Of a stretch of 64,000 nt of DNA, positions 1-12,115 are shown in pieces (the stretch's first letter is position 1; each line of letters begins with the position of its first letter). Source of the DNA: Trichinella spiralis. Lineage: Eukaryota > Nematoda > Enoplea > Trichinellida > Trichinellidae. The notes under the pieces were generated by a model. The model saw nothing but the letters and a program-made list of their open reading frames with translations. It had not been told where the DNA came from and searched no databases. Location: positions 5,459,260-5,523,259 of the forward strand of contig CM012953.1 in NCBI GenBank assembly GCA_000181795.3, in the 5' to 3' direction. Position numbers and translations under genes: made by a program.

Positions 1-176
1 TTTCTATTAGCAATCCGCGAATTTTTTCTTATTATTATTATATGAAAGATTTAAAATTTCGAATTTCATTTACACTGTACATTTATATTGGTCAGCATTT
101 ATAATTTGATATATTATAGGCATGTTGTATGGGAAGCATTTTTTCTAAATTATTAAAGTTCTTACTTGTATTATAG

Positions 177-725
177 TGCTGGAAAGCGAAGTATGAGGCT
201 ATGGAAAGCTTTTTAGATGAGGATCGCCAACAAAATGAAAAATTACTTTTGAAATATGAGGAGCTGTTGGCTGAAAACTCATCACAGAAAGTTCTTATAA
301 ATAAATTAAATAAAGATGTATCCGTTTTGAAAGAAGAAAATGTAAATCTTCAAAACGATTCCGACAAGTGGAAACTTATGTTCACTACTTTAAAACAGTT
401 AACAGAATCTGGTAAGTAATATTTATTATTAAGTAAGTTGTTAAATTTTAATGGTAAACATTTTTCAGCTCTACAATTTGGTTGTTTGAATTATTTATCA
501 GTGACTACGGATCCGTCGTTTTGGGATGAAGTGGTGTCTTCTGCTTTCAAGGGAGCAGATGTTAAAGTTGATGAAATTTCGGCAGAACAAAAGGCTAAAG
601 ATAGTTTGGAAGAAATAATTAAAAGAGCAGCATTTTCTCCGGTTAATAATTTTTCAACAGAAAATGTTTCAACCTGTGATGAAAGCATGCCTTTAACTTT
701 AGAAGAAATGTTTTTTAAGAAATGA
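177..725 (+). CDS. C-terminal part of a coiled-coil protein, unidentified (5' end outside window)
   Basis: Two exons are visible: 177-411 and 469-725, separated by a 57-bp GT-AG intron. The first follows a TTATAG acceptor and is open from its first base, so the gene begins upstream of the window. The first exon is charged and heptad-like (KLLLKYEELLAENSSQ, LNKDVSVLKEENVNLQ), a typical alpha-helical coiled coil of about 75 residues. The second exon is a less regular acidic tail ending LTLEEMFFKK before TGA. An AATAAA lies about 20 bases after the stop. I do not recognise the family. A cytoskeletal or kinetochore-type scaffold is possible but unsupported. Confidence 0.75.
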
Positions 726-937
726 AAGTGATATTTTGAAAAAATAAAAATTTCATTTTTATTGTTTTGTTATTAAAAATTAACCTGAGTTGTAATATTA
801 TTAAATTATTGCTGTAATGATTGGTTACTGTAATGGTTAATTAATTTTCAAGTGTAATAGTATGTACAATTTCATTCCTTGAAAAAATTCTCACGTCGTG
901 AGAGCGAGTTTTATTATTTTCTGTTTGTGCACAGTGA

Positions 938-962
938 ATATATATATATATATATATATATA
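938..962. repeat. (AT)n microsatellite
   Basis: Uninterrupted AT dinucleotide run between the coiled-coil gene and the myosin light chain promoter region. No other feature is visible here. Confidence 0.95.
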
Positions 963-1073
963 TTGATTTGAAATGTTCAATGACGTTATAGAAAGTGGAA
1001 GTAGTAGCAGCAGTAAGCATGGTTGTATAAAGTTAGTTAGTTGATCAGTGCCAATGCAAAGCTAGAAATGCTT

Positions 1074-1186
1074 CAGTTGGTTATGTTTTTCACAATCAGA
1101 CATGTTATTTTTCCCAACTGCTACACATGCTAGCTAGTTAGCTAGTATTTGCCAACTGGCAACGATAAACCAAGCAACAACAGCTG
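1074..1186. promoter_or_regulatory. Cluster of E-box (CANNTG) motifs upstream of myosin light chain gene
   Basis: Five CANNTG hexamers occur within 113 bp: CAGTTG at 1074, CAACTG at 1115, CACATG at 1124, CAACTG at 1153 and CAGCTG at 1181. They lie 180-290 bp before the start codon of a muscle-type light chain gene. E-boxes bind bHLH factors such as MyoD-family proteins, so a muscle enhancer is a reasonable inference. In AT-rich DNA isolated E-boxes are common, and only the density and location support the call. Confidence 0.35.
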
Positions 1187-1363
1187 CATCAAGCTTTAGA
1201 ACTACACTTCAACGCCTACTATTTAAATGCTTTTAACTGCTTGGAGCCAGCTTGCAGGAGAGTTGTTGTCTGGTATTTATTTTTCATTCTCTCTTTATAC
1301 GAGTCGACGTCAACGTTGTTGCCAGACTTTTCACTAATACTTCACTAATATAAGCTTCATAAA

Positions 1364-2409
1364 ATGGTAAGCATTTTCTTGAATTTACTTCATCAACAGT
1401 TATTATCAAATTTCGAATTCACGTCTACTATTTCATCTTCACATTCTTATTATAACTAAATGCCAAAGCTTCATTTCATTCTTTTCAAAAAAAAATTTTT
1501 TTAGCAACTCTATAAACTTAGCTGCATATCAAAGCATTTTTATTGCATTTAATAAATAAAGCGTAAAGTTATAAAATAAAATTTTATTTTTTCTACTACA
1601 AAATTTTTAGTTAATAAATATTAAAAAATAAAAAAAATATGGAAATTTGAAACTCTTATTTTTATTTTCCACAGTGATCAATAAGCATTTTATTAAAGCA
1701 GTGTAATTTTTATAGATTATTTCAAAAAATGAATTAAAATTTAATATTGATTGAAATTTAAACAAATTTTGTTTTAGCCTGTTCCAGAAAGCAAATTGGC
1801 CGGTAAGTTCAGTCGGTATATTAAAACGTTATAATACTATGATGTTGTTTTTTCAACTTAAATTTGTATATTAAATTTGACAGTTACACTTTATATGAAT
1901 GATAAACAAAAAAACATTTCTTATTATTAGAAAATAATGTTATTTATATAAATTGGAAAAGCATTTAAGCATTTGGAATTGAATATTGCTTCGCATGCAT
2001 GTTGGCATTGCTGCATGCATGGTTGAAGATTAAATTTGAAATTGCACCAATCATCTTTTAGTATACGTTAGCAGTTAAGAATAGCAAGTCGATTTATTTG
2101 TTTTCAAGATATCCGAGTTTCTGTTTACTTTCTGTGTTCAGTGAAGTAAAGCTGCTTTTCACTTAACGCTGCAATTGAAATTGAAAATTGCATCATTTTC
2201 TTTAATATTCAAAAGTTTATAACGTGAACAAGATGGGAATCGACAAGGATCGTATGTTTTCTTTTTTTACATATTCATCTATAATATCTATATATATTGT
2301 ATTTTTTCAAATTCATTATTCTAATTAGGGCAAACGTTTCCTGTCTGATCTATGACAAATTCTTCAAATGCATTAAACGAATGTTTTATATAATGTTGTC
2401 ATTCAACAT

Positions 2410-2449
<40 letters not shown>

Positions 2450-3419
2450 TATTATTATAAATGTTTTACACTTATTTTAGATTGCAAAGAAATGTTCAGT
2501 CTTTATGACGAAGAAGGAGATAATAAGATTGACGCAACACAAATTGGTTGTGTCGTTAGAGCGTTGGGTTTGAAACCTACAAATGCCATGATCGCCAAAG
2601 CAGCTGGTGCAGAATACAAGAGAAAAGGTAAATAATATTAATATATCTGCACAAACATATGCAAATTTTTTTCACATGTAATATTTAAAATAAAAACAAT
2701 ATCTTAATTTCAAAAATGACTTTATGATTATTTATTTGTTTATTTATTCATACTTTAAAAGTTATTTTCAAATAGGAGAAAAGCGATTGGATTTTGAAGA
2801 ATTTTTACCAATATATGAACAACTAACTAAAGAAAAAGAAGTAGGCTCGTATCATGATTACGTTGAAGGTTTCCGAGTGTATGACAAAGAAGGCAATGGA
2901 AAAATAATGGCTGCTGAACTTAGACACTCACTTTTAGCATTGGGTAAGAAATTTTTATTACTTTTTTTAAACATGAATATTTATATAATAATTTGTATAT
3001 TTTATAAACTGTTCTTTGTTTAATTGTTTTGATTAGGCGAAAGAATGCAATCTGATGAAATTGACGAGATTTTGGATGGTGTACAAGACGCTGAAGGAAT
3101 GGTCAATTATGAAGGTTTGTTTATTTCAAAAACTTTCTGTATTATATGAAATATAATTTAGAAAATTGCTTGTTTTCCATTTTGAAATTAGTAGTATACG
3201 TATATATGCTATTTTAAAAATTTTATAAGCTGAAGTTTTTTTCTTAATTTTTATTCATTTAAATAAATTGTAAATTTAATTTTGATTTTTTGAAACACCG
3301 AAATAGCATTATTTATTAAAATGAAGCTCGTTTATTATTTTCATGTTTTAATTTAATTTATCTTTTTAGCTTTTATCAAGAAGATCCTTGCTGGTCCATT
3401 TCCAAATGAAGAGGACTAA
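1364..3419 (+). CDS. Essential (alkali) myosin light chain
   Basis: Exons: 1364-1366 (only the ATG), 1778-1802, 2481-2627, 2776-2943, 3037-3114, 3370-3419; 156 aa. It has the paired EF-hand layout of essential light chains, which bind the first IQ motif of the myosin lever arm. Family landmarks are visible in order: [53 protein letters not shown] and LLALGERM. The FLPIY segment and the K+E-rich linker after it match insect Mlc1-type and nematode light chains rather than calmodulin. The EF loops look partly degenerate, as usual for this family. The start codon is split from the rest by an intron beginning GTAAGC. A second first exon at 2233-2251 splices in the same phase. The gene runs convergently towards FAIM. 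Confidence 0.9.
2233..2251 (+). other. Alternative first coding exon of the myosin light chain
   Basis: ATG GGA ATC GAC AAG GAT C followed by a GTATGT donor. It ends in phase 1, exactly like the upstream exon 1778-1802, so both can join the exon at 2481. Using it gives an N-terminus MGIDKDHCKEMF instead of [15 protein letters not shown] and a 153-aa protein. An alternative promoter between 1.9 and 2.2 kb is inferred; transcripts would be needed to confirm. Confidence 0.6.
2409..2458. repeat. (AAT)n-(ATT)n inverted microsatellite in light chain intron
   Basis: A run of AAT/ATA triplets flows directly into a run of ATT triplets, so the two halves are self-complementary and can fold as a hairpin. 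It ends about 20 bases before the exon acceptor at 2480. Confidence 0.9.
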
Positions 3420-4051
3420 TGCTTTCATAGCCATAAACGTTTAATACTTACTATATTATATGGTTTGCTATTTATAACTGAATATTTCAAATTTACACCT
3501 TGCATTTAAATTATCTTTAAGAATTATCTGGACCATTAATTTGAAATGATCTAAATTTCAATTGCTTTTACTTGGCAGTTGGCAGTTTCTGCTTAGAAAT
3601 GTTTGCCGTATCTTACAATTATTTCTTCTGATAATATTTTTGAAAAACTTGCTAAAAATGATGAAATCAGTAAAAAAAATGTAGAACTGAATTTCTTCCT
3701 CGATAGTGGTTTTGATGATTCATCTTGACATTGTAAGTTGCACTATATTTTATGCTACTTGACTGTCCTTCATATTCATTGAACTGGTTCACGGTTGCAT
3801 CAAACAGTAGTAACATAATTTCAAATTTTGAGTTTTTCTTTTTTTGAAACAGTTTAGGTGTAATTTTTGAATATTAATACTAACGAAGATTTTGATATAA
3901 ATAATAAAAACTGCCATCTCACATTTGCTGTTCTGCTATTTTTTGAATGTTTTGTAAACTTTTTATTTTCTGACAAATGCTTTTATTTATTAAATAAAAA
4001 ATAACACAAAAACAAGCGCTCATTTTCAATTATATTATAATTCAATAGAAA

Positions 4052-5790
4052 TTATCCATCAGTACATTGCACTTCTTTGTTATCAACAAACAGTTGGTAA
4101 ATTAAGCCTGATTTTGCTGCATTTGCTTTGGAAGACTGTATTCGAGCAATATGTTGACTGAATTCAAAATTTATTGCCATTCCATTGTCCACAAATTCAC
4201 CCTGTGTTTCAAAATTATTTATTCACAATTAGTTGATTGACTGATTAAGTTTTTCTTTAACAATTTATGAAATATTCAAACAATTGTTCTTTATAAAAGG
4301 ATATGCATATATTCAAAGCTTATGAGTTAAATTATTATTGCATCATTGCTAACTAATAAATTATGATAAAAATGAAATTTTTTCATATGACAGTTTTAGT
4401 GCAAATAAATTATTTCTTCAGTTGCTTTCGAAAATCAATTTTTAAAGAAATGTTTACTGTTATAAATATATTAAATATCCATAATAATATCTCAAATATG
4501 TTAAACTAATTGTTGTTCTAAAATACTTATGATTTTATAAAATTAATTTTATGTGCATGAGCATATTTTGCAATTACAAAATACTTACGTGACTTTCGAT
4601 AATTTTTCCATTTACATATACATCCAGTTTTTCTTTTTCTTAAATGGAATTTAATTATGTAAAATCAATTTAAAAATAAAAATTCAGCAATTATGTAATG
4701 ACATTACATTCTGTAACAAGAAATGTAGGATTTATTTATGATAACAGCAAACACAAAGTACGGAAAGTTGTATGAATGATGAATATACCTTGTTGTAATT
4801 AGCAATAAGTATTATTTAATTACTGTTAATTTACTGAAGAATATTATATTGCTTGTGCTTAGAATTTATTTAAATTTTTTTTCTTAAAAAAGCTGAATTA
4901 AACTTTATTTTTATTAAAAAAAACGTTGATTAATTTAACAAATTATGAGTTGTGAGTATATATAGGTGGAAAAGTTGTAGCAGATGAAGACTTTGATTTC
5001 CTAACATATTCGAAATAGTACTTTTTGTTCAGGAAACTTTTTTGCACAAACAGAATAGTGAAAAAATGTTTTAAAACTTTCAAAGCACCTTTAAAGTAAA
5101 ATGTGGTGACGAAGTGAAAATGTTTATAAATTATGTTTTGTTAATGTTGTTATAAAATTTAAATTTTTATCATATTGATTGATGTAATTTATTTAAAAAT
5201 AATATAAATAGCAGTTGATTATTAATAAATCAAAACATATATTTTTATGAGTTTGTTGTATTGAAAGAGAGTTATAGAAGATTTAAATAGCAATTCAACA
5301 AATACTGAAAGATCATCTTGGATAATAAAAGTGAATCAAATGTTTGCATACCTAAACAGATTTTGTAAATGAATCCATTGAGCTTCACTTCCCAAATTTT
5401 CAATGCTCTTCGCATTTGTTCAGAAAATTTTTCAAAAGACTTCCCATTAACTTCCAATGTGTACTGATAAGCAAAAATGCCCGATGCCTCGATGATGATT
5501 TTACAACTGACACCATGAAGTACAAATGTTTCACAACCGACAAGCTTGAATACCCAATCTCTACGGAAAACTTCCTAGATTTATTGAATTTAAAATGCAT
5601 AAAGCGACTGATAATTTATTTTAATAAAAAATTTACAAGTAATCATTACTTTTCCATCTACACGTATTACCCTTCTTCCTGAAGAAGTGCCGTGTTCGAA
5701 TTCGATTTTATGCAAGCCATCGTTAAGCAACAGTTCCCAGGTTGCGACCAAATCTTTTAAATTGTTGCTTGAGCTCTTCTGATGTGACAT
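4052..5790 (-). CDS. FAIM: Fas apoptotic inhibitory molecule (FAIM)
   Basis: Exons in coding order: 5790-5650, 5574-5352, 4638-4589, 4201-4052; 187 aa, against about 179 in human FAIM-S. Diagnostic stretches are DLVATWELLLNDG, HKIEFEHGTSSGRR, VDGKEVFRRDWVFKLVG, YQYTLEVNGKS, YVNGKIIES and GEFVDNGMAINFE, in the order and spacing of the FAIM beta-sandwich. In vertebrates FAIM protects cells from death-receptor signalling and binds ubiquitinated aggregates; the role in this animal is unknown. The start is the first in-frame ATG, three bases after a CTAG acceptor-like site. The C-terminus diverges, ending EVQCTDG. It is convergent with the myosin light chain gene. Confidence 0.93.
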
Positions 5791-6951
5791 CTTCTAGGAA
5801 ACTAATGGAAACGTGCACACCATGAAAAGGCTTTATTTGAAAGCAATGTAAAAACAACAACAACAACAACAATAATAATAATAAATAATAAAGCGGATTA
5901 TCAATACATTTTCCATTTCTTGCTCGCTTTCTCATGTGCAATGCAGCAAAAGAACAAGAAGAAAAGTCTGCCATGTTGACATTTGTATTTATCAGAGTCG
6001 TTGTTGCCATGACATCGGTTCAAAAGAACGTACTTAATACTATATTATTATTAATGCATGTTAGCTTATTTTCACTGCATACGCGTATATTTATCTGAAT
6101 GAAAAATTTGAAGTAAAATAATTTTCAAATTTCAACTGAAATTTTTTTATAATTGTAATATCCAATTAAAAGAAAAGCGATTGAAATGAATTATTGAATG
6201 AAATGCATTTTATTCAATAATATATCAGCACAATCAATTCTTCTTGTGTATTTGCATCAATTTTAAATGCATTACTATTAAAGCGTTAACTCGGATTTTG
6301 ATTTATTTTTCAGTTTTATTAATTTTTTGACAAAATTTTAATTAACATAATTATTCTTATAATAAATAAAAGCTTGTGTGTAAAACATCTAATTCTACAT
6401 ATTTCTACAGTAAATTGATTTTTTTTGCAAACAAGTGATTGAAAATTTTTACTACCACAACAAATAAACTTTACGACGATAATGCAAAATTATCATCACT
6501 ATTACATTGAAGATTTGGTAATTAAATTATCATTTCATTACACATATGCATGCATATAGCTCTCGTTGTGAAATTGTTTATTTGCTTGCTTCCTTATCTA
6601 TTGTGATTGTTAAATTGCTAATTTTTTTTCAATTGTGTAAATTTCACATCTTTAAAATAAAAAAATTGCCAAATAATAATATAAAAATTTTTTTCGAAGA
6701 TTTAAGTTTTTAACGTGGATATTTTCAACATGCCAAGTTCAGTTGAAAAAGAAAAACATGCATGCATTCACACATATTATGATGATGATCATGAGATGAA
6801 AACAGTTTTTATTTTACAAAAGGTACAAATTCACCCGTAACAATGGAAAAAGCTTAAACTCCACGTTTGTCTTGCTTAGACGTAGGGGAGTTTGTACAGT
6901 TGTAAACGTTTTTTTTTTCTTTTCATTTCTATTTAACAACAAAATAACAGC

Positions 6952-7012
<61 letters not shown>

Positions 7013-7282
7013 ATACCGCTTCTTACGTTGTTTAACTGACAACAGAACGGTTGCAATGAGTCGACTTAGAACATTCCCGTATCTTGTAACAGATGAGTCA
7101 TATCATACAGCAGCTTTACGTTTGAAACGATAACTCTAGAAACTGCAACTACAAGTCAATTTCCTTCCATAATTCGAATTGGCACACTAATAATGGAAGA
7201 GAAAAGCAAAAAAAAATAATAAACACATTCTTAAAAAGATCAAAGTTTTTGAAAAAAAGTGTAAGAGTGATGATGGTAGTGG
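5791..7282. other. Gene-free stretch with (AAC)n/(AAT)n repeats
   Basis: Between FAIM and the LRR gene I see no coding exon. It holds a compound (AAC)n(AAT)n run at about 5853-5889 and a long (AAT)n run at 6953-7010. Reading frames here are short or are translations of the repeats (poly-Tyr, poly-Leu). The FAIM promoter or 5' leader presumably lies at the left edge. Confidence 0.7.
6953..7010. repeat. (AAT)n microsatellite
   Basis: About 19 consecutive AAT units with no interruption. It produces a spurious poly-Tyr frame on the minus strand. Confidence 0.97.
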
Positions 7283-9316
7283 TTAGTTTTTCTCATAAAT
7301 GGGATATAATATTCGTTCATTTCTCTGCGGTATGAGCGTCACCATATCGGATGGTATTCGCTTAAGATCATTGTATTTAGCTAATAGACGACCATCTTGA
7401 ACGTACAGTAGAGCAATGGAAGCTAAAATCAACAATGACACAACACTGAGCAAGATACCAAATACAGAAATCCAATAATCATTCGAATTGTCGTTTCGAC
7501 TCAAATGACCATAAACTGTTCCATTGCCACTTTCGCAGTAACTTATTAAATCATCGGCAATTGCTTTTATTTGAATAGAATTTTCTACACACTGAGTCAT
7601 GGCATCATTGACCAACACGTCGCCTTTTTCACGTATCCAATGTGCCAACCAAATCAATTCACAATCGCACCGCCAAGGATTATCTTAAACAAGTGAAAAT
7701 AGAAGAATTTTCTTTTTTAAATGGAATATTATTTCAATAATTTACCTGATAAATCAAGCAAATACAACGAATCTGGCATGTCAGTTAGGGAAGTGTTGTC
7801 GATGGTGCGAAGTTGATTGTCATTGAGATATAATTTTTCAAGTGCTTGAAAATTGACAAGCGCTCGACGATGAAACGCTCTGAGACGGTTGTGGGATACG
7901 CTGAGAACGTTCAACTGCTCCATGCCGTGAAAGATGTTCTCATCCAGATTGGTCAAATTATTTTCGGATAAAAATAATTTCGACAAGTTGCCCATCGAAG
8001 CAAACAAACCATCGGGAAGAGATTCAATTTGATTTCTTTGCAATGACAAAACTTCCAAAGTTGAACAGCAACCTTTGAACGCGTCCGGATGCAAATTGGA
8101 AAGACGATTCGATGCCAAAGAGAGCACCTTCATCGAAGGAAATGACAAAAATTGATTCGCATCCAATTGGACAATTTCATTCTCGTCCAAATAGAACGAC
8201 TCCAACGCTTGCAATGCCGAATGAACCTTAATATCTCCGATACGTTGGAATGAATTGTTGTTCAGCAAAAGCTCCCTGAGATTCGGGAGTGTTGGTAAGT
8301 GGACCGTTACCAAAGCATTTTGACCAAGATTCAGCGACTGCAAATGCAACAGACCATCGAAAGCGCCAAGAGCAATTCTTTCAATATTGTTCCCTTCCAA
8401 AGTGAGATATCGAAGATTTTTCAAACCGTTGAAAACGTTCACTTCGACCAATTGCAAGTTATTGTAAGCCAAGTTGAGCGTTTCCAAATTTTCCAAATAA
8501 CGAAAAGCATCTTCTTTGATAATCGAAATGTTGTTGTGATGCAAATTTAGTGTTTTCAATTTTGAAAAATTTCCACCAAACGAACTGGGACCAAGTTGAG
8601 AAAGTTGATTTGAACTCAAATCCAAAACTCGAAGATACGCCAAACCTTCAAACAAGGATGCGTCGACACGGTAGATAATGTTGCTTTTCAATATTAGCAC
8701 TTCCAAACTGTTGCCGAGATTTTTGAAAACGTTGGGAAAAAACTGCCCAACGTGACTTCCTTCGAGTATGAGGTTTTTCACTTGCAACTTTGCGAACAGC
8801 TTCTGCGGCACCACTGGCACCAAGCTATCCCATATCCAAAGTTTGTGCAATTTTGTATCGTTCGGCAAAGCATCCAAAGCGCGATAAATGGCCGGCATCC
8901 GCTCTCGAGTACAGCCTATCCATGGCAACGGATCAAGAATAGTGGAAGAATTATTTTCCAAATGGACAACATGTTCCGCTATGTGGAGACCACCGGATCC
9001 AACTCCAGAGGCAAAGCATCGACATGCGTCACCCTGAACATTCAGGATGGCATTGATTGACGTACAAACGTCAACATCCACCACCACACGAGAAGAAGAA
9101 GAAGAAGAGTGCGGGATGCTTCCTGAGGCAACAAATGATGCAAAACAAAGCAAAAGTAAACTCTGTGCAATTTTCTCCTAAAACATATACAATATTATTA
9201 TTACGGCATATAGCAAGTTTAATTTTTTCCAATAATAAGTGTCAAATTCGTATTTTCATTACTTTGCTGAATGCGAAATTAGCAAAACGACAATTCATCA
9301 TTGCACATAGAAACAT
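7283..9316 (-). CDS. Single-pass transmembrane leucine-rich-repeat protein (extracellular LRR-only type)
   Basis: Main exons: 9177-7746 and 7683-7283, plus a tentative first exon 9316-9263; about 628 aa. The large exon opens directly after TTTTAG with a hydrophobic signal (AQSLLLLCFASFVASGS), so its start must lie upstream; the 9263 donor gives an 85-bp intron in matching phase. Next come a cysteine pair, about a dozen LRRs of the form LxxLxLxxNxL (e.g. LRVLDLSSNQLSQLG, LNLAYNNLQLVE), then a C-terminal cap (NPWRCDCELIWLAHW). A membrane segment (VFGILLSVVSLLILASIALLYV) and a short basic tail of about 40 residues follow. The build matches nematode and arthropod eLRR-only proteins such as LET-4 and EGG-6, which shape apical matrix and epithelia. 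Orthology to one member is not claimed. Confidence 0.88.
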
Positions 9317-9954
9317 TGCCAGGAAATTGATGAAATGAAAACTATTTTGACGAATAAATAAATTATTTGAACACAGCGAACAGAAGAAAGAATATACGAT
9401 GATATAATGTATGTTGGAGATATGGAATGTTGGAGAAATAAATCGCAAACAACCGCTACTCTGATTGAACGGCTGGAATAAATGTGCAATTACAGATCAG
9501 CACGATTGACTTAAAAAGAAGAAAAACGTGCCTCCAGGTTAAGCTGAACTTGTTTTCACCGTGTTCCTTATGCATTAAAAATCTCGACTATACAACGGCG
9601 CCTGGCACATGACAGCAAAATAGCAGACGGTTGAGAGGCGGATTTACTTGTACCTTCGTCTAACTCAACCATCTGTTCCTTCGTTGGAACAAATTAACAT
9701 ACTTTCCACGCTTAATCTGACAAAATAATACAAGTTCGTATTGAAAAAATGGGTCTAAATGTAGTCACCGTCTAGCACTTTACGGAATTCGGTCACTTTT
9801 GTCAATATCTATACTTCTATTACTCAAATTATATCGGTCATTCTAGAATATTTAAACAACATTTTGCATCATATTGCATCATTATTCTGCAACAGATTTA
9901 TTTCATTTTCCATTTTTCGCCACATTGGAGAAACAAATAAATCAAAATATAAAA

Positions 9955-9960
<6 letters not shown>

Positions 9961-9988
<28 letters not shown>
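9961..9988. repeat. (CA)n microsatellite
   Basis: Fourteen CA units in a row, upstream of the LRR gene. Confidence 0.95.
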
Positions 9989-9990
<2 letters not shown>

Positions 9991-11792
9991 GACAAATCAT
10001 ATCAAAAATTTGGAATAAAAAATATAATATTCTAAATTTAAAAATAACTTTAATGTTAGAAATTAATTTTGAAAAAAAATTTGCGGTCCTTAATTTATAA
10101 AAAATGAAAAGAAAACAAAAGTTTTTATATTCGTTGTAGAGTTACAGCTACAGAGGTTTTTCTTTAAAAATTAGCATCTAGGCTCTCTTTCTCCTCTCAA
10201 GTAAATAAACTTGAACTTCAAAGATATGAAACAACAATAAAATAAATCAGTATTTCAAATTTAATACATATATACATGGTATGTACAAAAATTATGAACA
10301 ATGAATGATATAAATAAGTGAAAAAGCAAAAATAGGATGATATTCAAAAGAAATTTTTTTTATAAATTTCAAATTGATTATTTATCGTGTCTGTCAATTG
10401 TTAGCTGTTCAAGTTCGAATTTGACTATTTTTATACTGATCTAATGAAAAGAAGAAGACTGTGACCTTTACAGATGAGCAGTACTGAGTTAAAAAAATTG
10501 CATTTCTCTGCTACAAGACAACACTAACATTTCAATATAAAAAAATAATCAAGGTCAAAAATATCTATTCAAAAAGAAAACGGAATTTTGAAAAAAAATT
10601 ATATATATTATTTTTAGTATTTTGACGAATAAATTGATAAAAGGAAAAAGTAGAATGCAATGACAAGAAGATATTCAAGTGTAAGCTTAAAATTAATACA
10701 ACTGAGAGACTTGAGAACATTGGCATAGAGTAGTAGAAATATATATAAATGTCGTTCCTGTTTCCTGTATGTTCCTACAGTCAACGGAATGTTGAAGATA
10801 ACTTTATTAAGCCAATTTTGATATAAAAATACAGTGCCAGTTTGTTCCTCACTTCTACCGACTGAAAAATTCTACTGACCTACTGTCCCTGTGTTTTGCT
10901 CTCAATTAGCCGCTCAACATTTCAATTGACAAACACGTGAGGAAAAAGAGAAACTAGTTTCAACTGACTTGTGATAAAAATTGATAAATCACCGTTTGAA
11001 AAATGAAACAATATTATTCAATGAAATATTATTTATTTTACATTTTAAATAAACTTTTATAAAATACAATTTGTCAAAGTTCCCGCTTTTGAAACTGCAC
11101 AATATGTATAACAAATGGAAATTAAATACATGCGACCGCATGATAAATTGAATTAAATTTATCTTGATTAATATGTAACTTTCTGCAGTTTTAAAATTAT
11201 AATTTGAACAAAAAAGCATTAAAAATGTGGAAAAAAAATCAAATATTACAGAGCAATGGAATTATGTAAGCGATAGTAGAATAAAACAATTGGAATAAAT
11301 AGTAAAATATGCAAATAAAAGAATTAACATTTTACGATGGATTAATTAATTGTTTGCATTTGAAATAAACAAATTATAAAAGAAAAGACGAAGATCAAAA
11401 TTGATGAAAACGATATTTGAACATGCAAATCAAATACAAATTTCACGATGAAATACTGTTGTTACATATGTATAGTATGAAAATTACGATCGATCGATAA
11501 TTATTATTTTTTTTCATATTGTGCATGTATATATTGAATAATATTATAAAATAAATATTGAACACAATAATTTAAAATAAAAAAAGAAAGAAAAAATAAC
11601 ATACGTTCGTCATGCTGGCAAACAGTGAATGCATAAGAGGACAGAAAATTGTAGTTGATGATGAATCATGGAAAGTGAACAGAAGAGAAAAATTGCTACT
11701 ATTTGTCAAAATCCAACAAACGGATATATGCCGTGATTGTGATGTGATGTAATTTTAATGCAGACGATAATAATGATAATAAATAATAAGTT

Positions 11793-11827
11793 GTTGCTGT
11801 TGTTTGTTGTTGTTGTTGTTGTTGTTT
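11793..11827. repeat. (GTT)n microsatellite
   Basis: Run of GTT/TTG triplets with few interruptions. On the minus strand it reads as a poly-Asn/Gln frame that continues into the adjacent GC-richer island. Confidence 0.9.
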
Positions 11828-11894
11828 AGTTGTTTAGTATATGTGATTTGTTGTCGATGAAAACAATTCCAATGATCACTTGATTGTGATTGAA

Positions 11895-12115
11895 TACAAG
11901 TTGCAGGAGGAACCTGCGCTCGTGTTCCAAAATAGAATAAGAGAACGTCGGTCGTCTGTGAACAATGCTGGCCGTACCTGGTACGAACAAAACACGTTAC
12001 TACAGAAGCGGAAAGGCAATGACACAGATCTGTTCGGTCGCCACCGTATGACGGCCACTTGCCCGTCAGCACTTTGGCATTGTCGTATGTTAGCTGAATA
12101 CGAGTGGGTGGTTGA
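11895..12115. other. GC-richer island, possible exon of unknown gene
   Basis: About 220 bp are visibly richer in G+C than the flanks and open in two frames on the minus strand and one on the plus strand. One minus frame is cysteine-rich (LCHCLSASVVTCFVRT then QHCSQTTD). No start, splice pair or family resemblance settles strand or frame. It may be an exon, a regulatory element or an old insertion. Confidence 0.25.

Noticed and set aside
5723-6010. Frame overlapping the FAIM start on the same strand
   Set aside because: Poly-Leu from the repeat, and the FAIM frame is the one with homology.
6814-7056. Minus-strand poly-Tyr open frame
   Set aside because: It is a translation of the (AAT)n microsatellite.
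9151-9153. TTG as start codon of the LRR protein
   Set aside because: The frame continues upstream through a signal peptide to a TTTTAG acceptor; an ATG in an upstream exon is far more likely.
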